From: Roseovarius sp.
Lineage (GTDB): Bacteria > Pseudomonadota > Alphaproteobacteria > Rhodobacterales > Rhodobacteraceae
Length of the DNA: 64,000 nucleotides
Direction: 5' to 3'
Assembly (NCBI GenBank): GCA_021775255.1
Contig: JAJFIA010000001.1
Location: 62,001-126,000 of the forward strand
In this document: in pieces, positions 1 to 11,567 of the stretch
How positions within the stretch are numbered: position 1 is the first letter of the stretch
Layout: every line of letters begins with the position of its first letter
The notes under the pieces: generated by a model
The model's input: the letters and a program-made list of their open reading frames with translations, nothing else
The model's database searches: none
Told to the model about the DNA's origin: nothing
Position numbers and translations under genes: made by a program

Positions 1-5
1 TTTAC

Positions 6-2721
<2,716 letters not shown>

Positions 2722-2741
<20 letters not shown>

Positions 2742-3564
2742 CCCCCCCGCCACGGTTCTGATCTTCGGGGGCAATGGCCGGTTGGGAAGGCTGCTGCGAA
2801 AAGCCTGGGCGCGCCGCCCGCCACATGGGGTTGTACCGCTTTATCAGGCCCGCTCTGGCCCATGTGATTTTTGCTGGCCATCGCCCGCATCGCCCCTGCC
2901 CGCCGCCGAGGCCATCATTGCCCTTTGGGGGGTGACCTCCGGCAGCGATGCCGAGCTTGCCGCAAACACAAGCCTTGCCCATGCCAGCCTTGAAGCCGCC
3001 CACATGAGCGGCGCGCGCCTTGTGCTGCATTTTTCATCCGCCGCAGTTTACGGCAAGGCGCAGGATGCGTGTGAGATAACCCCGCCCCGCCCCGTCAATG
3101 CCTATGGCCGGGCAAAACTGGCGATGGAGCAGGCGATTGCGGATTTTCCCGATGAGGGCATTGCCCATTGCTGCCTGCGCCTGGCCAATGTTGTGGGTGC
3201 CGATAGCCTTGCCCCGGCCCTGCTGGCAGGCCCTGTCAGGCTTGACCGTTTCAATGACGGGCGCGGACCATTGCGCAGCTATATCGGTGTTGGCCATCTG
3301 GCACGGATATTAGAGGCATTGTGCACCCTGCCGGTTGATCATCTGCCGGGGGTGTTGAATATTGCCAGCCCTGAGCCGGTTGAAATGCAGGCCCTGGCAG
3401 AGGCGGCGGGCAAGCGGATCCTCTGGCAGGACGCCCCGAAAACTGCGCTGCAAAAAGTCACGCTTGACAGTGGCAGGCTTGCCCGCTTGCTCCCGGATAT
3501 GGAAGCCCTTACAACCGCCCCCCAAATGATCACAGACTGGCATGAGCTTGAGGCCCGGGCATGA
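2722..3564 (+). CDS. NAD-dependent epimerase/dehydratase family protein
   Basis: A 280-residue short-chain dehydrogenase/reductase of the extended (sugar-nucleotide epimerase) type. The Rossmann dinucleotide motif GGNGRLG lies at 16-22, a serine pair (FSSAAVY) near 104-110 and the catalytic YxxxK as YGRAK at 128-132. The ATG at 2722 has AGAAGAAAG just upstream and lies inside the end of gyrA; a longer reading frame from 2551 would overlap gyrA by 190 nt and its first 57 residues look like out-of-frame gyrA. It overlaps the next gene by ATGA, so it is probably translated together with the sugar transferase and may supply or modify its sugar-nucleotide substrate. The exact substrate cannot be told from sequence. 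Confidence 0.85.
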
Positions 3565-4193
3565 GCGCGCAAAAACGCCTGATGGATATCTGCCTTGCAC
3601 TGGTGCTGAGCCTTGTTTTGGGGCCGATCATGCTGATCCTGGCTTTGCTGATCCTGATCCGCGATGGCCGTCCGGTTTTTTACCGCTCCGAGCGGATGAA
3701 ACGCCCGGATCAGGCGTTTCAGTTGTTGAAATTCCGCACCATGACCGAAGATAAAAACGATAGCGGCGTGACGGCCGGTTACAAGGCCGTGCGGGTCACG
3801 CGGATGGGCCATTGGCTGCGGCGGCACCGGCTGGATGAATTGCCACAGCTTTTTAATATCCTGCGCGGTGACATGAGCTTTGTCGGGCCGCGCCCGCCCT
3901 TGCGCTGTTATGTGGACATGCATCCCGCGCTTTATGCCCGCGTGCTGCAAAACCGCCCCGGCGTGACCGGTTTGGCCACGCTTTATTTTTACCACAGGGA
4001 AGAGAAATTTCTGGCCGCTTGCGCCACGGCAGCCGAGGCGCAGGAGATATATATCCGGCGCTGCATTCCCATGAAGGCACGGCTCGATCTGATCTGGGCG
4101 AAAAATCAAAGCCTGTGTTATGATTCGCAGCTCATATATGAAACTGTGGTCCGGGTGTTTTCCCGGCCAGGGCAGAAAACCGCCCCGACATGA
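3561..4193 (+). CDS. Bacterial sugar transferase (monotopic phosphoglycosyl transferase, WcaJ/PglC type)
   Basis: Transfers a phospho-sugar from a nucleotide sugar to undecaprenyl phosphate at the inner membrane, the first step of a surface glycan or exopolysaccharide repeat unit. The 210-residue protein is the short, PglC-like form: one hydrophobic re-entrant helix at about 8-34, then FYRSERMK, KFRTM (57-61), the catalytic Asp-Glu dyad in RLDELPQLFN (D92-E93) and SFVGPRP (106-112). It starts with an ATGA overlap on the epimerase gene. The dehydratase gene 380 nt downstream fits the same pathway, as NDP-4,6-dehydrated sugars are typical substrates of these transferases. The actual sugar is unknown. 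Confidence 0.9.
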   Translation: MSAQKRLMDICLALVLSLVLGPIMLILALLILIRDGRPVFYRSERMKRPDQAFQLLKFRTMTEDKNDSGVTAGYKAVRVTRMGHWLRRHRLDELPQLFNILRGDMSFVGPRPPLRCYVDMHPALYARVLQNRPGVTGLATLYFYHREEKFLAACATAAEAQEIYIRRCIPMKARLDLIWAKNQSLCYDSQLIYETVVRVFSRPGQKTAPT

Positions 4194-4293
4194 ATAATGT
4201 GAGCCAGCGGAGGCCGACTTTTGCCCATGTCAGCCTCTCACAGTAATTTTACTGTTCGCGCCCAGGCAAGGCCTGATATGCAGCGACAAATAC

Positions 4294-4412
4294 TTAAAGC
4301 GTTTCGTGAAAAACCTGGCTCACGAGGTTTGGCGCCAAACGCCCGGAACCAATTGATGTTGTGGGCGCATCAAAATCAACTCGTTACTCAAGGTAATCCC
4401 GAAACGCTTTAA
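4294..4412. other. Structured inverted-repeat element, copy A (regulatory region or small RNA)
   Basis: A perfect 13-bp inverted repeat, TTAAAGCGTTTCG (4294-4306) and CGAAACGCTTTAA (4400-4412), encloses four smaller perfect repeats: TCGTGA/TCACGA (4304-4325), the 14-bp palindrome GTTTGGCGCCAAAC (4327-4340), TTGATG/CATCAA (4353-4373) and TTAC/GTAA. A diverged relative with the same landmarks in the same spacing is at 22875-22989. It fills the gap between the sugar transferase and CapD genes. It could be a multi-site operator (boxes GCGTTTC/GAAACGC) or a folded RNA. No T-run terminator follows it. A 63-codon reading frame across it (4221-4412) shows no protein-like features. Confidence 0.5.
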
Positions 4413-4573
4413 ACAACTATAAACAGACAGGAATTCAAACCACAATATCTTTACTTGTTGAATATGGCCTGCGCGGGCTATTGTTGGTCATGATAAAATA
4501 CCGTTCATGTTAAACTAACCGGCTCCGCTTCGCCCCTCGCGTCACCCAATGGCAAATACGAAGGATTGCTGAT

Positions 4574-6451
4574 TTGCTTTACAATATCGCCATCTCTCTG
4601 ACCCGGTCGCAAAAGCGCTCCATCATTCTTTCGGCGGATGTCATCCTGATCGGGCTTTCCTACATTCTGGCAACATTTCTTTTATCCGATGAAGGCATGC
4701 GCTTATCGCGCCTTTATGAGATGCGCTATGATCTGGCGGTCCTGTTGCTGGTTGGCACCTTGATGACGGTGCTTCTGGGCCTGCACCGGATCAAACTTAA
4801 CGCCTATGAGATGCAAGGCGTGATGGAATCGGCCTTTGTTGCGGCTGTTCTTGCTATTTCGGGCATCCTGTTAACCATGCTGCCTGCAAAATCTGATACC
4901 GCGCCACATCTCTATGTTGTGTTCGGGATGCTGTTTTTGATCCTGTCCGTGGCCAACCGGCTTCTAATGCGGGCCGTGCTTTTGTGGATTTACCGCCGGG
5001 GCAGCCCCGGTATCCGGCTGATGATTTACGGTGCGGGCCAAACCGGGCAACAGCTTGCGGCGGCGCTGGCCACTGATAAATCGGTGCAGCCGATGGTGTT
5101 TGTCGATGATAACCAACGCCTGCACAGCCTGTCGATTGCCGGGCTTCGGGTGCATTCTCCGGCGATGATCCCCACCCTGATCAAAGAGATGGAGATTGAC
5201 CGTATCGTTCTGGCCATGCCAAGCGCCAGCAACAAGGTGCAGGCGGATATTATTGGCAGGCTCGGCGAATTGGGCTGTGAGGTGCATGCGCTGCCGTCAT
5301 TCGCCGATCTCGTGGCCAATACCGCCGCCAGCCTTTCCGACACCAGACCGGTTGATCTCAATACATTGCTGGGCCGCGATCAGATGGTGGATGAGCTGCC
5401 CGGTGTTGCCGACACCTACCAGAACCGCGCGATCCTGATCACCGGCGCGGGCGGCTCCATCGGGTCCGAGCTTTGCCGGCAGCTTGCCTCTTGTCGCCCG
5501 GCGCGGTTGGTCATTCTCGATCACAGCGAATGGTCGCTGTTTGAAATTGACCGCGAATTGCGCAGCCTGAACCCGGAATTCGAGATTGTCCCGGTGTTGG
5601 GCTCGGTGACAGACAAAGCCCTGATCACCGAGGTTATCTGCGATAATTCGGTTAATATCATTCTGCATGCAGCGGCCTATAAACATGTGCCATTGGTTGA
5701 AAACAACGCGGTTGAAGGCATGCATAACAATGTCTTTGGCACCAAATGCTGTGCCGAGGCCGCCCGCGAAGCCGGGATTGAGCGGTTCATTCTTGTCTCG
5801 ACCGATAAGGCAGTGCGCCCCTCAAGCATGATGGGGGCCTCGAAACGCTTTGCCGAATTGCTGATACAGGATCTGGCCACGCGCTCGGCCAACACCCGCT
5901 TTTCCATGGTTCGGTTTGGCAATGTTCTGGGCTCATCAGGGTCGGTCATTCCGCTTTTTGAGGAACAGATTGCCAAGGGCGGGCCGGTCACCCTGACCCA
6001 TAAGGACATGACCCGCTATTTCATGACCATCCCCGAGGCGGTGCAACTGGTGCTTCTGGCCGGTTCGTTTGCCCGCGGCGGGGATGTGTTTGTGCTTGAT
6101 ATGGGCAAGCCGGTGCCGATTGAGCAGGTCGCCCTGAAATTGATCGAAGGCGCCGGGCTCAGCCTGCGCGATGAGAAGAACCCCGAAGGCGATATCGAGA
6201 TACGCATCACCGGCCTGCGCCCCGGCGAAAAGCTGCATGAGGAATTGCTGATCGGCTCGGATATGCTGACCACGCCACATGCCAAGATTCTGCGCGCCCA
6301 GGAAGAACGCCTGTCGGAAATCGAGATGGCCAAGGCGCTGAAATCCCTGCGCAGCGCACTTGATGCGCGCGACAAGGATCAACTGATGGCGATCGTGGCG
6401 CAATGGATTGAACAATCCATTGCCAAGGATGATTTGAGCGTCAATCAATGA
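4574..6451 (+). CDS. Membrane-bound nucleoside-diphosphate-sugar 4,6-dehydratase (CapD/FlaA1/WbpM type)
   Basis: Likely converts UDP-GlcNAc (or similar) to the 4-keto-6-deoxy sugar for polysaccharide synthesis. The 625-residue protein has four membrane helices (about 15-38, 52-72, 86-104, 112-140), a first nucleotide-binding domain (YGAGQTG, 152-158) and a C-terminal SDR domain with GAGGSIGSE at 291-299. The catalytic region reads STDKAVRPSSMMGASK, with Met420 where classical SDRs have Tyr, the Ser-Met-Lys arrangement known from WbpM-like enzymes. The start is TTG at 4574 after AAGGAT; the only nearby upstream ATG (4549) runs into a stop. It faces a convergent carboxypeptidase gene across a REP-like palindrome. 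The family is certain, the sugar is not. Confidence 0.92.
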   Translation: MLYNIAISLTRSQKRSIILSADVILIGLSYILATFLLSDEGMRLSRLYEMRYDLAVLLLVGTLMTVLLGLHRIKLNAYEMQGVMESAFVAAVLAISGILLTMLPAKSDTAPHLYVVFGMLFLILSVANRLLMRAVLLWIYRRGSPGIRLMIYGAGQTGQQLAAALATDKSVQPMVFVDDNQRLHSLSIAGLRVHSPAMIPTLIKEMEIDRIVLAMPSASNKVQADIIGRLGELGCEVHALPSFADLVANTAASLSDTRPVDLNTLLGRDQMVDELPGVADTYQNRAILITGAGGSIGSELCRQLASCRPARLVILDHSEWSLFEIDRELRSLNPEFEIVPVLGSVTDKALITEVICDNSVNIILHAAAYKHVPLVENNAVEGMHNNVFGTKCCAEAAREAGIERFILVSTDKAVRPSSMMGASKRFAELLIQDLATRSANTRFSMVRFGNVLGSSGSVIPLFEEQIAKGGPVTLTHKDMTRYFMTIPEAVQLVLLAGSFARGGDVFVLDMGKPVPIEQVALKLIEGAGLSLRDEKNPEGDIEIRITGLRPGEKLHEELLIGSDMLTTPHAKILRAQEERLSEIEMAKALKSLRSALDARDKDQLMAIVAQWIEQSIAKDDLSVNQ

Positions 6452-6457
6452 TAAGGC

Positions 6458-6483
6458 GTAGGGCGGGCTTAAGCCCGCCCTAC
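6458..6483. repeat. REP-like palindrome at convergent junction (capD-like / M32 peptidase)
   Basis: A perfect 26-bp palindrome with core GGGCGGGCTTAAGCCCGCCC flanked by GTA and TAC. It belongs to the same family as the elements at 13276-13301 and 26531-26556. Placed between two convergent genes, it can form a stable hairpin in either transcript and may end transcription or protect the 3' ends. Confidence 0.8.
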
Positions 6484-6498
6484 CGGTAAAAACAGGCG

Positions 6499-7968
6499 TC
6501 AGCCCGGATATAATCTGGTAAACTTGTCATCCAGATAGCGCATCAAAGGCGCTGCATCCGGGGCGTGCCCGCAGGCCCGTTCGATCAGATCACTCGGCTC
6601 ATAAAGCCCGCCATATTGCTGCACATTCTCATTGAGCCACCCGGTTGCCGCCGAAATGTCCCCCGTGGCCAGCCCGGCATCCAACCCCGGCACCGCTTGC
6701 CGCATAGCCTCATGCAGACACCCGGCATAGACATTGCCAAGGCTGTAGGTCGGGAAATACCCAAACAACCCCACCGACCAATGCACATCCTGCAAACAGC
6801 CATTCGACGCGCGGTCCACCTGATAGCCAAAATCAGCCTTAAAGCGGTCATTCCACGCCGCCTCAAGATCACCCGCCGCCAGATCCCCGGCAATCAGCGC
6901 CCGCTCCAGATCAAACCTCAGCATGATATGCAGATTATACTGCACCTCATCCGCCTCGGTCCGGATATAGCCGCGATGCACCCGGTTCACGCTGGCATAA
7001 AACCCATCTGCATCCGCCACGCCCATATCGCCAAAAGCCCGCGTCATCCGGCGATAAAGCCAGCCGCAAAACGCCCGTGAGCGCCCCAGCTGGTTCTCGT
7101 ATATCCGGCTTTGGCTTTCATGCACCCCCATCGACACCCCCTGCCCCAGGGCCGTGAGCCGATAGGCCGGATCAATCCCCTGCTCATAACAGGCATGGCC
7201 CACCTCGTGGATGGTGGAATAGAGGCAGTTGAACGGATCATCTTCGCTGGTCCGCGTGGTGATGCGCACATCGTCGCCGCTGCCTGAACTGAACGGATGC
7301 ACCGCCTTGTCCAGCCGCCCGCGCGCCCAGTCATAGCCAAACCGCCGCGCCAGTTCGCGCGCCAGCTTCATCTGTTTGCCTGCCGGAAAATCCCCCGTCA
7401 CCGCCGCCACTTCCGGCATCGCCAGCGCCGCCTTGCGCAGCGCCACCAATCCGGGCCGCATCCGGGCAAACATCGCCTCAATCCTCGCGCCGGTTATGCC
7501 CGGCTCATAATCCTCCAGCAGGGCGTCATAAACATCACCGCCACCGGCCAGAGCAGCACCTTCTTCGCGCTTGAGCCGCAGCACCTGTTCCAGCACCGGC
7601 GCAAAGGCCTTGAAATCATCACCTGCCCGCGCCTCGGCCCAATGCCCCTGCGCCCGGCTTGTGAGCTTGGCCAGCGCATTGGCCAGATCAGGCGGCACCT
7701 TCCCGGCCCGCTCATATTCCCGGCGGATCAGCCGTAACTGCGCCTCCCCGGCCTGATCCGGGGCCTTGGCCGCCTGCAGCCAATCCCCCACATGCGGATC
7801 GGTCCGGCGCGCATGCAACACCGATTGCAATGCGCCGGTTTCCTCGGCCCGCTGATCGGCAGCCCCCCGTGGCATCATGGTTTCCTGATCCCAGCCCAGC
7901 CGCCCGGCAATCTGCGCCAGCGCCCCGGTCTCGCGGGTAAATGCCATAAGCTTCTGATAGGCCGTCAT
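6499..7968 (-). CDS. M32 family metallocarboxypeptidase (carboxypeptidase Taq)
   Basis: Cytosolic zinc carboxypeptidase that trims C-terminal residues with broad specificity. The 489-residue protein has the zinc motif HEVGH at 254-258 and the downstream glutamate ligand in HESQSR (283-288), the family-specific arrangement. Length fits the family (about 500). The start chosen is the ATG at 7968 (MTAYQKLMAF), 2 nt after the heme A synthase stop; the longer frame to 8205 would read through that gene and looks like shadow sequence. Probably cotranscribed with the upstream heme A synthase gene, though no functional link is evident. Confidence 0.92.
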   Translation of the reverse strand: MTAYQKLMAFTRETGALAQIAGRLGWDQETMMPRGAADQRAEETGALQSVLHARRTDPHVGDWLQAAKAPDQAGEAQLRLIRREYERAGKVPPDLANALAKLTSRAQGHWAEARAGDDFKAFAPVLEQVLRLKREEGAALAGGGDVYDALLEDYEPGITGARIEAMFARMRPGLVALRKAALAMPEVAAVTGDFPAGKQMKLARELARRFGYDWARGRLDKAVHPFSSGSGDDVRITTRTSEDDPFNCLYSTIHEVGHACYEQGIDPAYRLTALGQGVSMGVHESQSRIYENQLGRSRAFCGWLYRRMTRAFGDMGVADADGFYASVNRVHRGYIRTEADEVQYNLHIMLRFDLERALIAGDLAAGDLEAAWNDRFKADFGYQVDRASNGCLQDVHWSVGLFGYFPTYSLGNVYAGCLHEAMRQAVPGLDAGLATGDISAATGWLNENVQQYGGLYEPSDLIERACGHAPDAAPLMRYLDDKFTRLYPG

Positions 7969-7970
7969 CC

Positions 7971-9113
7971 TCAGCCCTGCCTCAGCGATTGTGCCAATGG
8001 GTACCGGCTCAAGAACCGCAGCCGCAGGATCAGAACCCAGACAACCACCGCCAGAAGCTGATGCAAAATCGCCACAGCCCAGGGCGCGCCATAAATCACC
8101 GTCAGGATGCCTATGAAAACCTGCCCGAAAATCGCCAGAAACGCCCATGAAAACGCAGCCCGCGTCGCCCGGTTGGCGCTCCTGCGCCCGCGCCGCCATG
8201 CCCAAATGGCAAATGCCAGCAACAGATATCCGACTATTCGATGAACAAACTGCACCGTTCCGGGGTTTTCAAACAGGTTGCGCCACAAAGGCTCAATCCG
8301 TCCCATCTCGGGCGGCAAAATCCCTCCCGCCATCAGCGGCCAGTCATTATAGCTGCGCCCGGCATCAATCCCGGCCACCAGCGCGCCGATCTCGATCTGC
8401 AAAAACGTGAAAACCATCCAGACACCAGCCAGTGAATATAGCCGCGGCTCGCCCCCGCGCCGCGCCTGCATCAGATCGCGCGCCTCACGGCCCAGCAGGA
8501 AAATATACCAGGCGATAAAGCCCAAAATCACAAAGGCCAGCCCCAGATGCAGCGCCAGCCTGTAGCTGGCCACATCCAGCATCGCACCAGTTAACCCCGA
8601 GCTCACCATCCACCAGCCAACCGCGCCCTGCAGCCCACCCAACACACCGATGAAAATCAACCGCCCGGTCCAGCCCACGGGAATTTTCCGCAATTCGAGG
8701 AACGCCAAAAACCCAACCAGCCAGACAAGGCCAATGGTGCGCCCCAACTGCCTGTGCCCCCATTCCCACCAATAAATTGCTTTGAAATCAGACAACTGCA
8801 TCCATTGGTTTTGAATCTGAAATTCCGGGATCGCCTGATATTTGGCAAATTCACTGGCCCATGCCGCCTCTGACATTGGTGGCCAGGCACCGCTTAGCGG
8901 CTTCCATTCGGTGATGCTCAGCCCGCTATCCGTGAGCCGCGTCAGCCCCCCCACAAGGATCATCGCCAGCACCAGCGCAAAAAGTACCATCAGCCAGGCC
9001 CGGATCATGCCCCGGTTGCCCCGCCCCCGGCCCTGATCAATCATGCCCGTGCTTTGCGCCGCAGGCCTGCCCGCCTCGCTCACCTCTTCAAATATGCTGC
9101 GTTTTTCGCTCAT
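7971..9113 (-). CDS. ctaA: Heme A synthase (COX15/CtaA)
   Basis: Inner-membrane enzyme that oxidises the C8 methyl of heme O to the formyl group of heme A for aa3-type cytochrome oxidase. The 380-residue protein shows eight membrane helices and the paired heme-ligand histidines of the family: EWGHRQLGR, RLALHLGL, VHRIVGY and ILHQLLA. The soluble N-terminal 35 residues are polar. The gene lies 63 nt downstream of trmJ on the same strand and ends 2 nt before the carboxypeptidase start, so the three may form one leftward transcript. Type assignment (alphaproteobacterial/mitochondrial form) rests on length and the helix pattern. Confidence 0.95.
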   Translation of the reverse strand: MSEKRSIFEEVSEAGRPAAQSTGMIDQGRGRGNRGMIRAWLMVLFALVLAMILVGGLTRLTDSGLSITEWKPLSGAWPPMSEAAWASEFAKYQAIPEFQIQNQWMQLSDFKAIYWWEWGHRQLGRTIGLVWLVGFLAFLELRKIPVGWTGRLIFIGVLGGLQGAVGWWMVSSGLTGAMLDVASYRLALHLGLAFVILGFIAWYIFLLGREARDLMQARRGGEPRLYSLAGVWMVFTFLQIEIGALVAGIDAGRSYNDWPLMAGGILPPEMGRIEPLWRNLFENPGTVQFVHRIVGYLLLAFAIWAWRRGRRSANRATRAAFSWAFLAIFGQVFIGILTVIYGAPWAVAILHQLLAVVVWVLILRLRFLSRYPLAQSLRQG

Positions 9114-9176
9114 AATCCGCCCGATCCTTTGCCTTTCCCGGCAATTTAATACGCCCGCCCCGCGCCCACAAGCGCC

Positions 9177-9935
9177 TCACTCACCCCGGTTCTTCCAGCG
9201 CACCATCTGCCGCATCACCCCGTGCAACATCTGCACATCGGCGCGCGTCAATGGCATCCGGCTCCACATATTGCGCAGGCTGATCTTCATGCCTTCCGCC
9301 TTGGGCTCGGGATAAAAAAAACCGGCCTGATCCAGCCGCTCCTGATAATGCTCGGCCAGCTTTTCAATCTCGATCTGCTCGGCAAAGTCAGTTTTCGCCA
9401 TGTCCATGCGTTCCGGGGTAATTCCGGCCCGCGCCCGCTGCCATTCATAACTTGTCAGCAACACACATTGCGCCAGATTAAGACTGGCATATTCGGGATT
9501 GACCGGCACATTGATCACCGCATTGGCGCGGGCAATATCGTCATTCTCCAGCCCGGCACGCTCTGGTCCGAACATCACCGCCACAGGCGCGCCTGCCGCG
9601 CATTTTTCCGCCGCCATCCGCATCGCCCGCTCCGGTGTGAAAACCGGCTTGGTCAGCCCCCGCGCCCGCGCCGTGGTGGCAAAAACATAAACGCAATCGC
9701 CGATCGCCTCTGGTGTTGTGGCACAAATCTGCGCCTCATCCAGCAGCCGCCCCGCGCCGCTGGCCATCGCCACCGCCTTCTGATTGGGCCAGCCATCGCG
9801 CGGTGCTATGATCCGCATCCGCTCAAGCCCGAAATTCCACATCGCCCGCGCCGCAGCCCCGATATTCTCGCCCATCTGCGGCCGCACCAGCACAAAAACC
9901 GGTTGTTGATCATCGCCTGGCATCATCCGCTCCAT
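9177..9935 (-). CDS. trmJ: tRNA (cytidine/uridine-2'-O-)-methyltransferase TrmJ
   Basis: SPOUT-class RNA methyltransferase that 2'-O-methylates the anticodon-loop position 32 of tRNAs, using S-adenosylmethionine. Diagnostic motifs are RPQMGENIGAAARAM near the N-terminus, the VMFGPERAGL motif in the middle and VPVNPEYASLNLAQ forming the trefoil-knot cofactor site, followed by a helical C-terminal extension typical of TrmJ. The start at 9935 follows GGGGAG at good spacing; in-frame ATGs at 9926 and 9923 are also possible. A longer frame from 9998 adds an unlikely leader. High certainty for the family; TrmJ rather than another SpoU member follows from the C-terminal extension. Confidence 0.9.
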   Translation of the reverse strand: MERMMPGDDQQPVFVLVRPQMGENIGAAARAMWNFGLERMRIIAPRDGWPNQKAVAMASGAGRLLDEAQICATTPEAIGDCVYVFATTARARGLTKPVFTPERAMRMAAEKCAAGAPVAVMFGPERAGLENDDIARANAVINVPVNPEYASLNLAQCVLLTSYEWQRARAGITPERMDMAKTDFAEQIEIEKLAEHYQERLDQAGFFYPEPKAEGMKISLRNMWSRMPLTRADVQMLHGVMRQMVRWKNRGE

Positions 9936-10120
9936 AAATCCGCTCCCCGCCTCATAAGCCACACCGCCACAAGTGAAAAGCCATGACACTCCTTTCATTT
10001 TCCCTGAAATACTCCCGCCGGAGGCCCGATACTCTTTTGCCGCAGCCCTGATTTCTTCCGATGGTCAATCGTGTTTTTCCACGCTATGACAAGCAAACTC
10101 TTGAATTTGGAGCGCCAGTT

Positions 10121-10741
10121 ATGGACGATACCGATCAGCCGCAGGTTTACCTCATTACCCCCCCCGCCCCTGATCTCGGCTGGTTTTCCACTACATTAAA
10201 CCAGGTTCTGGCAGCCAATGAAGTGGCCTGCATCCGCCTTGCACTGGCCAGCAGCGATGAAGGTCACATCGCCCGCGCCGCCGATGCCTGCCGCGAGGTT
10301 GCTCATGCTCATGATGTGGCTTTGGTGATTGACAGCCACCTGATGCTGGTTGATCGTCTTGGCCTTGACGGGGTGCATCTTGCGGATGGTGCGCGTAACA
10401 TCCGTGCTGCCCGCAAAACACTGGGCCCCGATGCCATTATCGGTGCCTTCTGCGGCACGTCCAGACATGAAGGTGTGAATGCCGGTGAAGCCGGGGCCGA
10501 TTACATAAGCTTTGGCCCGGTTGGGCAGTCGGCCCTGGGCGATGGCAGCCGCGCCGGGGAGGATTTGTTCGGCTGGTGGTCCGAGATGATCGAATTGCCA
10601 GTTGTTGCCGAAGGCCAGCTTGATCCCGATCTCATCCGCGCCCTGGCCCCGGTCACGGATTTCTTTGCCATCGGTACGGAGATCTGGAACAGCGATGACC
10701 CCGCTGCCGCCCTCCTGGCCCTCACCGCAGTCTTCAGATGA
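10121..10741 (+). CDS. Thiamine phosphate synthase family protein
   Basis: A 206-residue TIM-barrel protein of the ThiE/TenI family. Visible family elements are YLITPP at the N-terminus, DSHLMLVDRLGLDGVHL (the substrate-binding strand), GAFCGTSRHE, ADYISFGPV and the phosphate-binding end VVAEGQL...FFAIGTEIW. Known members couple the thiazole and pyrimidine phosphates to thiamine phosphate. No other thiamine genes lie nearby, so this may be a stand-alone ThiE or a relative with another role. The start at 10121 has GGAG 8 nt upstream; an upstream ATG at 10061 has no clear ribosome site. Its 3' end overlaps the convergent acyltransferase gene by 8 bp. Confidence 0.75.
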   Translation: MDDTDQPQVYLITPPAPDLGWFSTTLNQVLAANEVACIRLALASSDEGHIARAADACREVAHAHDVALVIDSHLMLVDRLGLDGVHLADGARNIRAARKTLGPDAIIGAFCGTSRHEGVNAGEAGADYISFGPVGQSALGDGSRAGEDLFGWWSEMIELPVVAEGQLDPDLIRALAPVTDFFAIGTEIWNSDDPAAALLALTAVFR

Positions 10742-11567
10742 TCCGGCACTCGGGCGGCATGCCCTGCCGCACGATCTGCTCAATATGCGCTGCCAGCTCT
10801 TTTCGGTTGGCAAACCCATCCACCTTGACGGCGGGATGATAAATCACCCTGACAGCGCCCTTTTCCCGCAGCGCCAGTATCTTCAAAAAATGCGGCCCGA
10901 AATCCATGTTCCCCCACCAGCCATAAAATCTTTTGTCCTGACCAACCGGCGCGGTGTAAACAATGCTGACAGGCTGGACATAGGTTTTATGAGTAATAAT
11001 TGGGTTGAAGAACGCCTGAAAAAGTGTTGAATTAAAAGGTAAAACCCGCATCCCATCCGTCGATGTGCCCTCGGGAAAAAACGCCAGCCTCTGCCCGGCC
11101 AACAGCCGCGTCTCAATCAATCCGGTCTGTGCTTTCACATGTTTACGGTCGCGCGATATGAAAAGCGTGCCCGCTAGACGGGTCAGAAACCCGATTACGG
11201 GCCAGCTTGCCACTTCGGATTTCGACAGGAAATACACCCGCATATGCCCGTAAAGGGCGAAAATATCCAGCCAGCTTGAATGATTTGACACAATCGCGCC
11301 GGGGGCTTTCATTACCTCCCCCTCGCGGGTATTTGAAATGCCCAGAATGAAAAACAATGCCCGCGCAACCGATTGCGTAAAATAAGGCGTAATCGGCCGG
11401 TGCAGCCCAAACAGGGGCCTTTCCACCAGCCTGAACATGGCCGTCAGCACCACCCCGATCAGCAGGATCCCAACCAGAATGAGGCAGCCCGCGACAATCC
11501 TGATCCAGCCGCTGAAAGTAATCCCGAACGGCGCATCCTCATCTTCGGGTCGCCAGGTGTAGCTCAC
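10734..11567 (-). CDS. olsA: Lysophospholipid/lyso-ornithine lipid acyltransferase (PlsC family)
   Basis: Membrane acyltransferase of the PlsC family: one or two hydrophobic helices at about 18-45, the catalytic block NHSSWLD and the substrate-binding FPEGTSTDG. PlsC enzymes acylate lysophosphatidate. Here the gene starts with a GTG that overlaps the stop of olsB by 4 nt (GTGA), so by context it is OlsA, which adds the ester-linked second acyl chain to lyso-ornithine lipid; OlsA of Rhodobacter relatives can also act on lysophosphatidate. It ends inside the convergent thiE-like gene by 8 bp. The symbol rests on the operon, not on the sequence alone. Confidence 0.82.
   Translation of the reverse strand: MSYTWRPEDEDAPFGITFSGWIRIVAGCLILVGILLIGVVLTAMFRLVERPLFGLHRPITPYFTQSVARALFFILGISNTREGEVMKAPGAIVSNHSSWLDIFALYGHMRVYFLSKSEVASWPVIGFLTRLAGTLFISRDRKHVKAQTGLIETRLLAGQRLAFFPEGTSTDGMRVLPFNSTLFQAFFNPIITHKTYVQPVSIVYTAPVGQDKRFYGWWGNMDFGPHFLKILALREKGAVRVIYHPAVKVDGFANRKELAAHIEQIVRQGMPPECRII

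Noticed and set aside
4221-4412. Reading frame of 63 codons over the structured element between the sugar transferase and CapD genes
   Set aside because: No ribosome site, domain or conserved-looking composition; its stop codon coincides with the terminal inverted repeat, so the DNA structure explains the region better.
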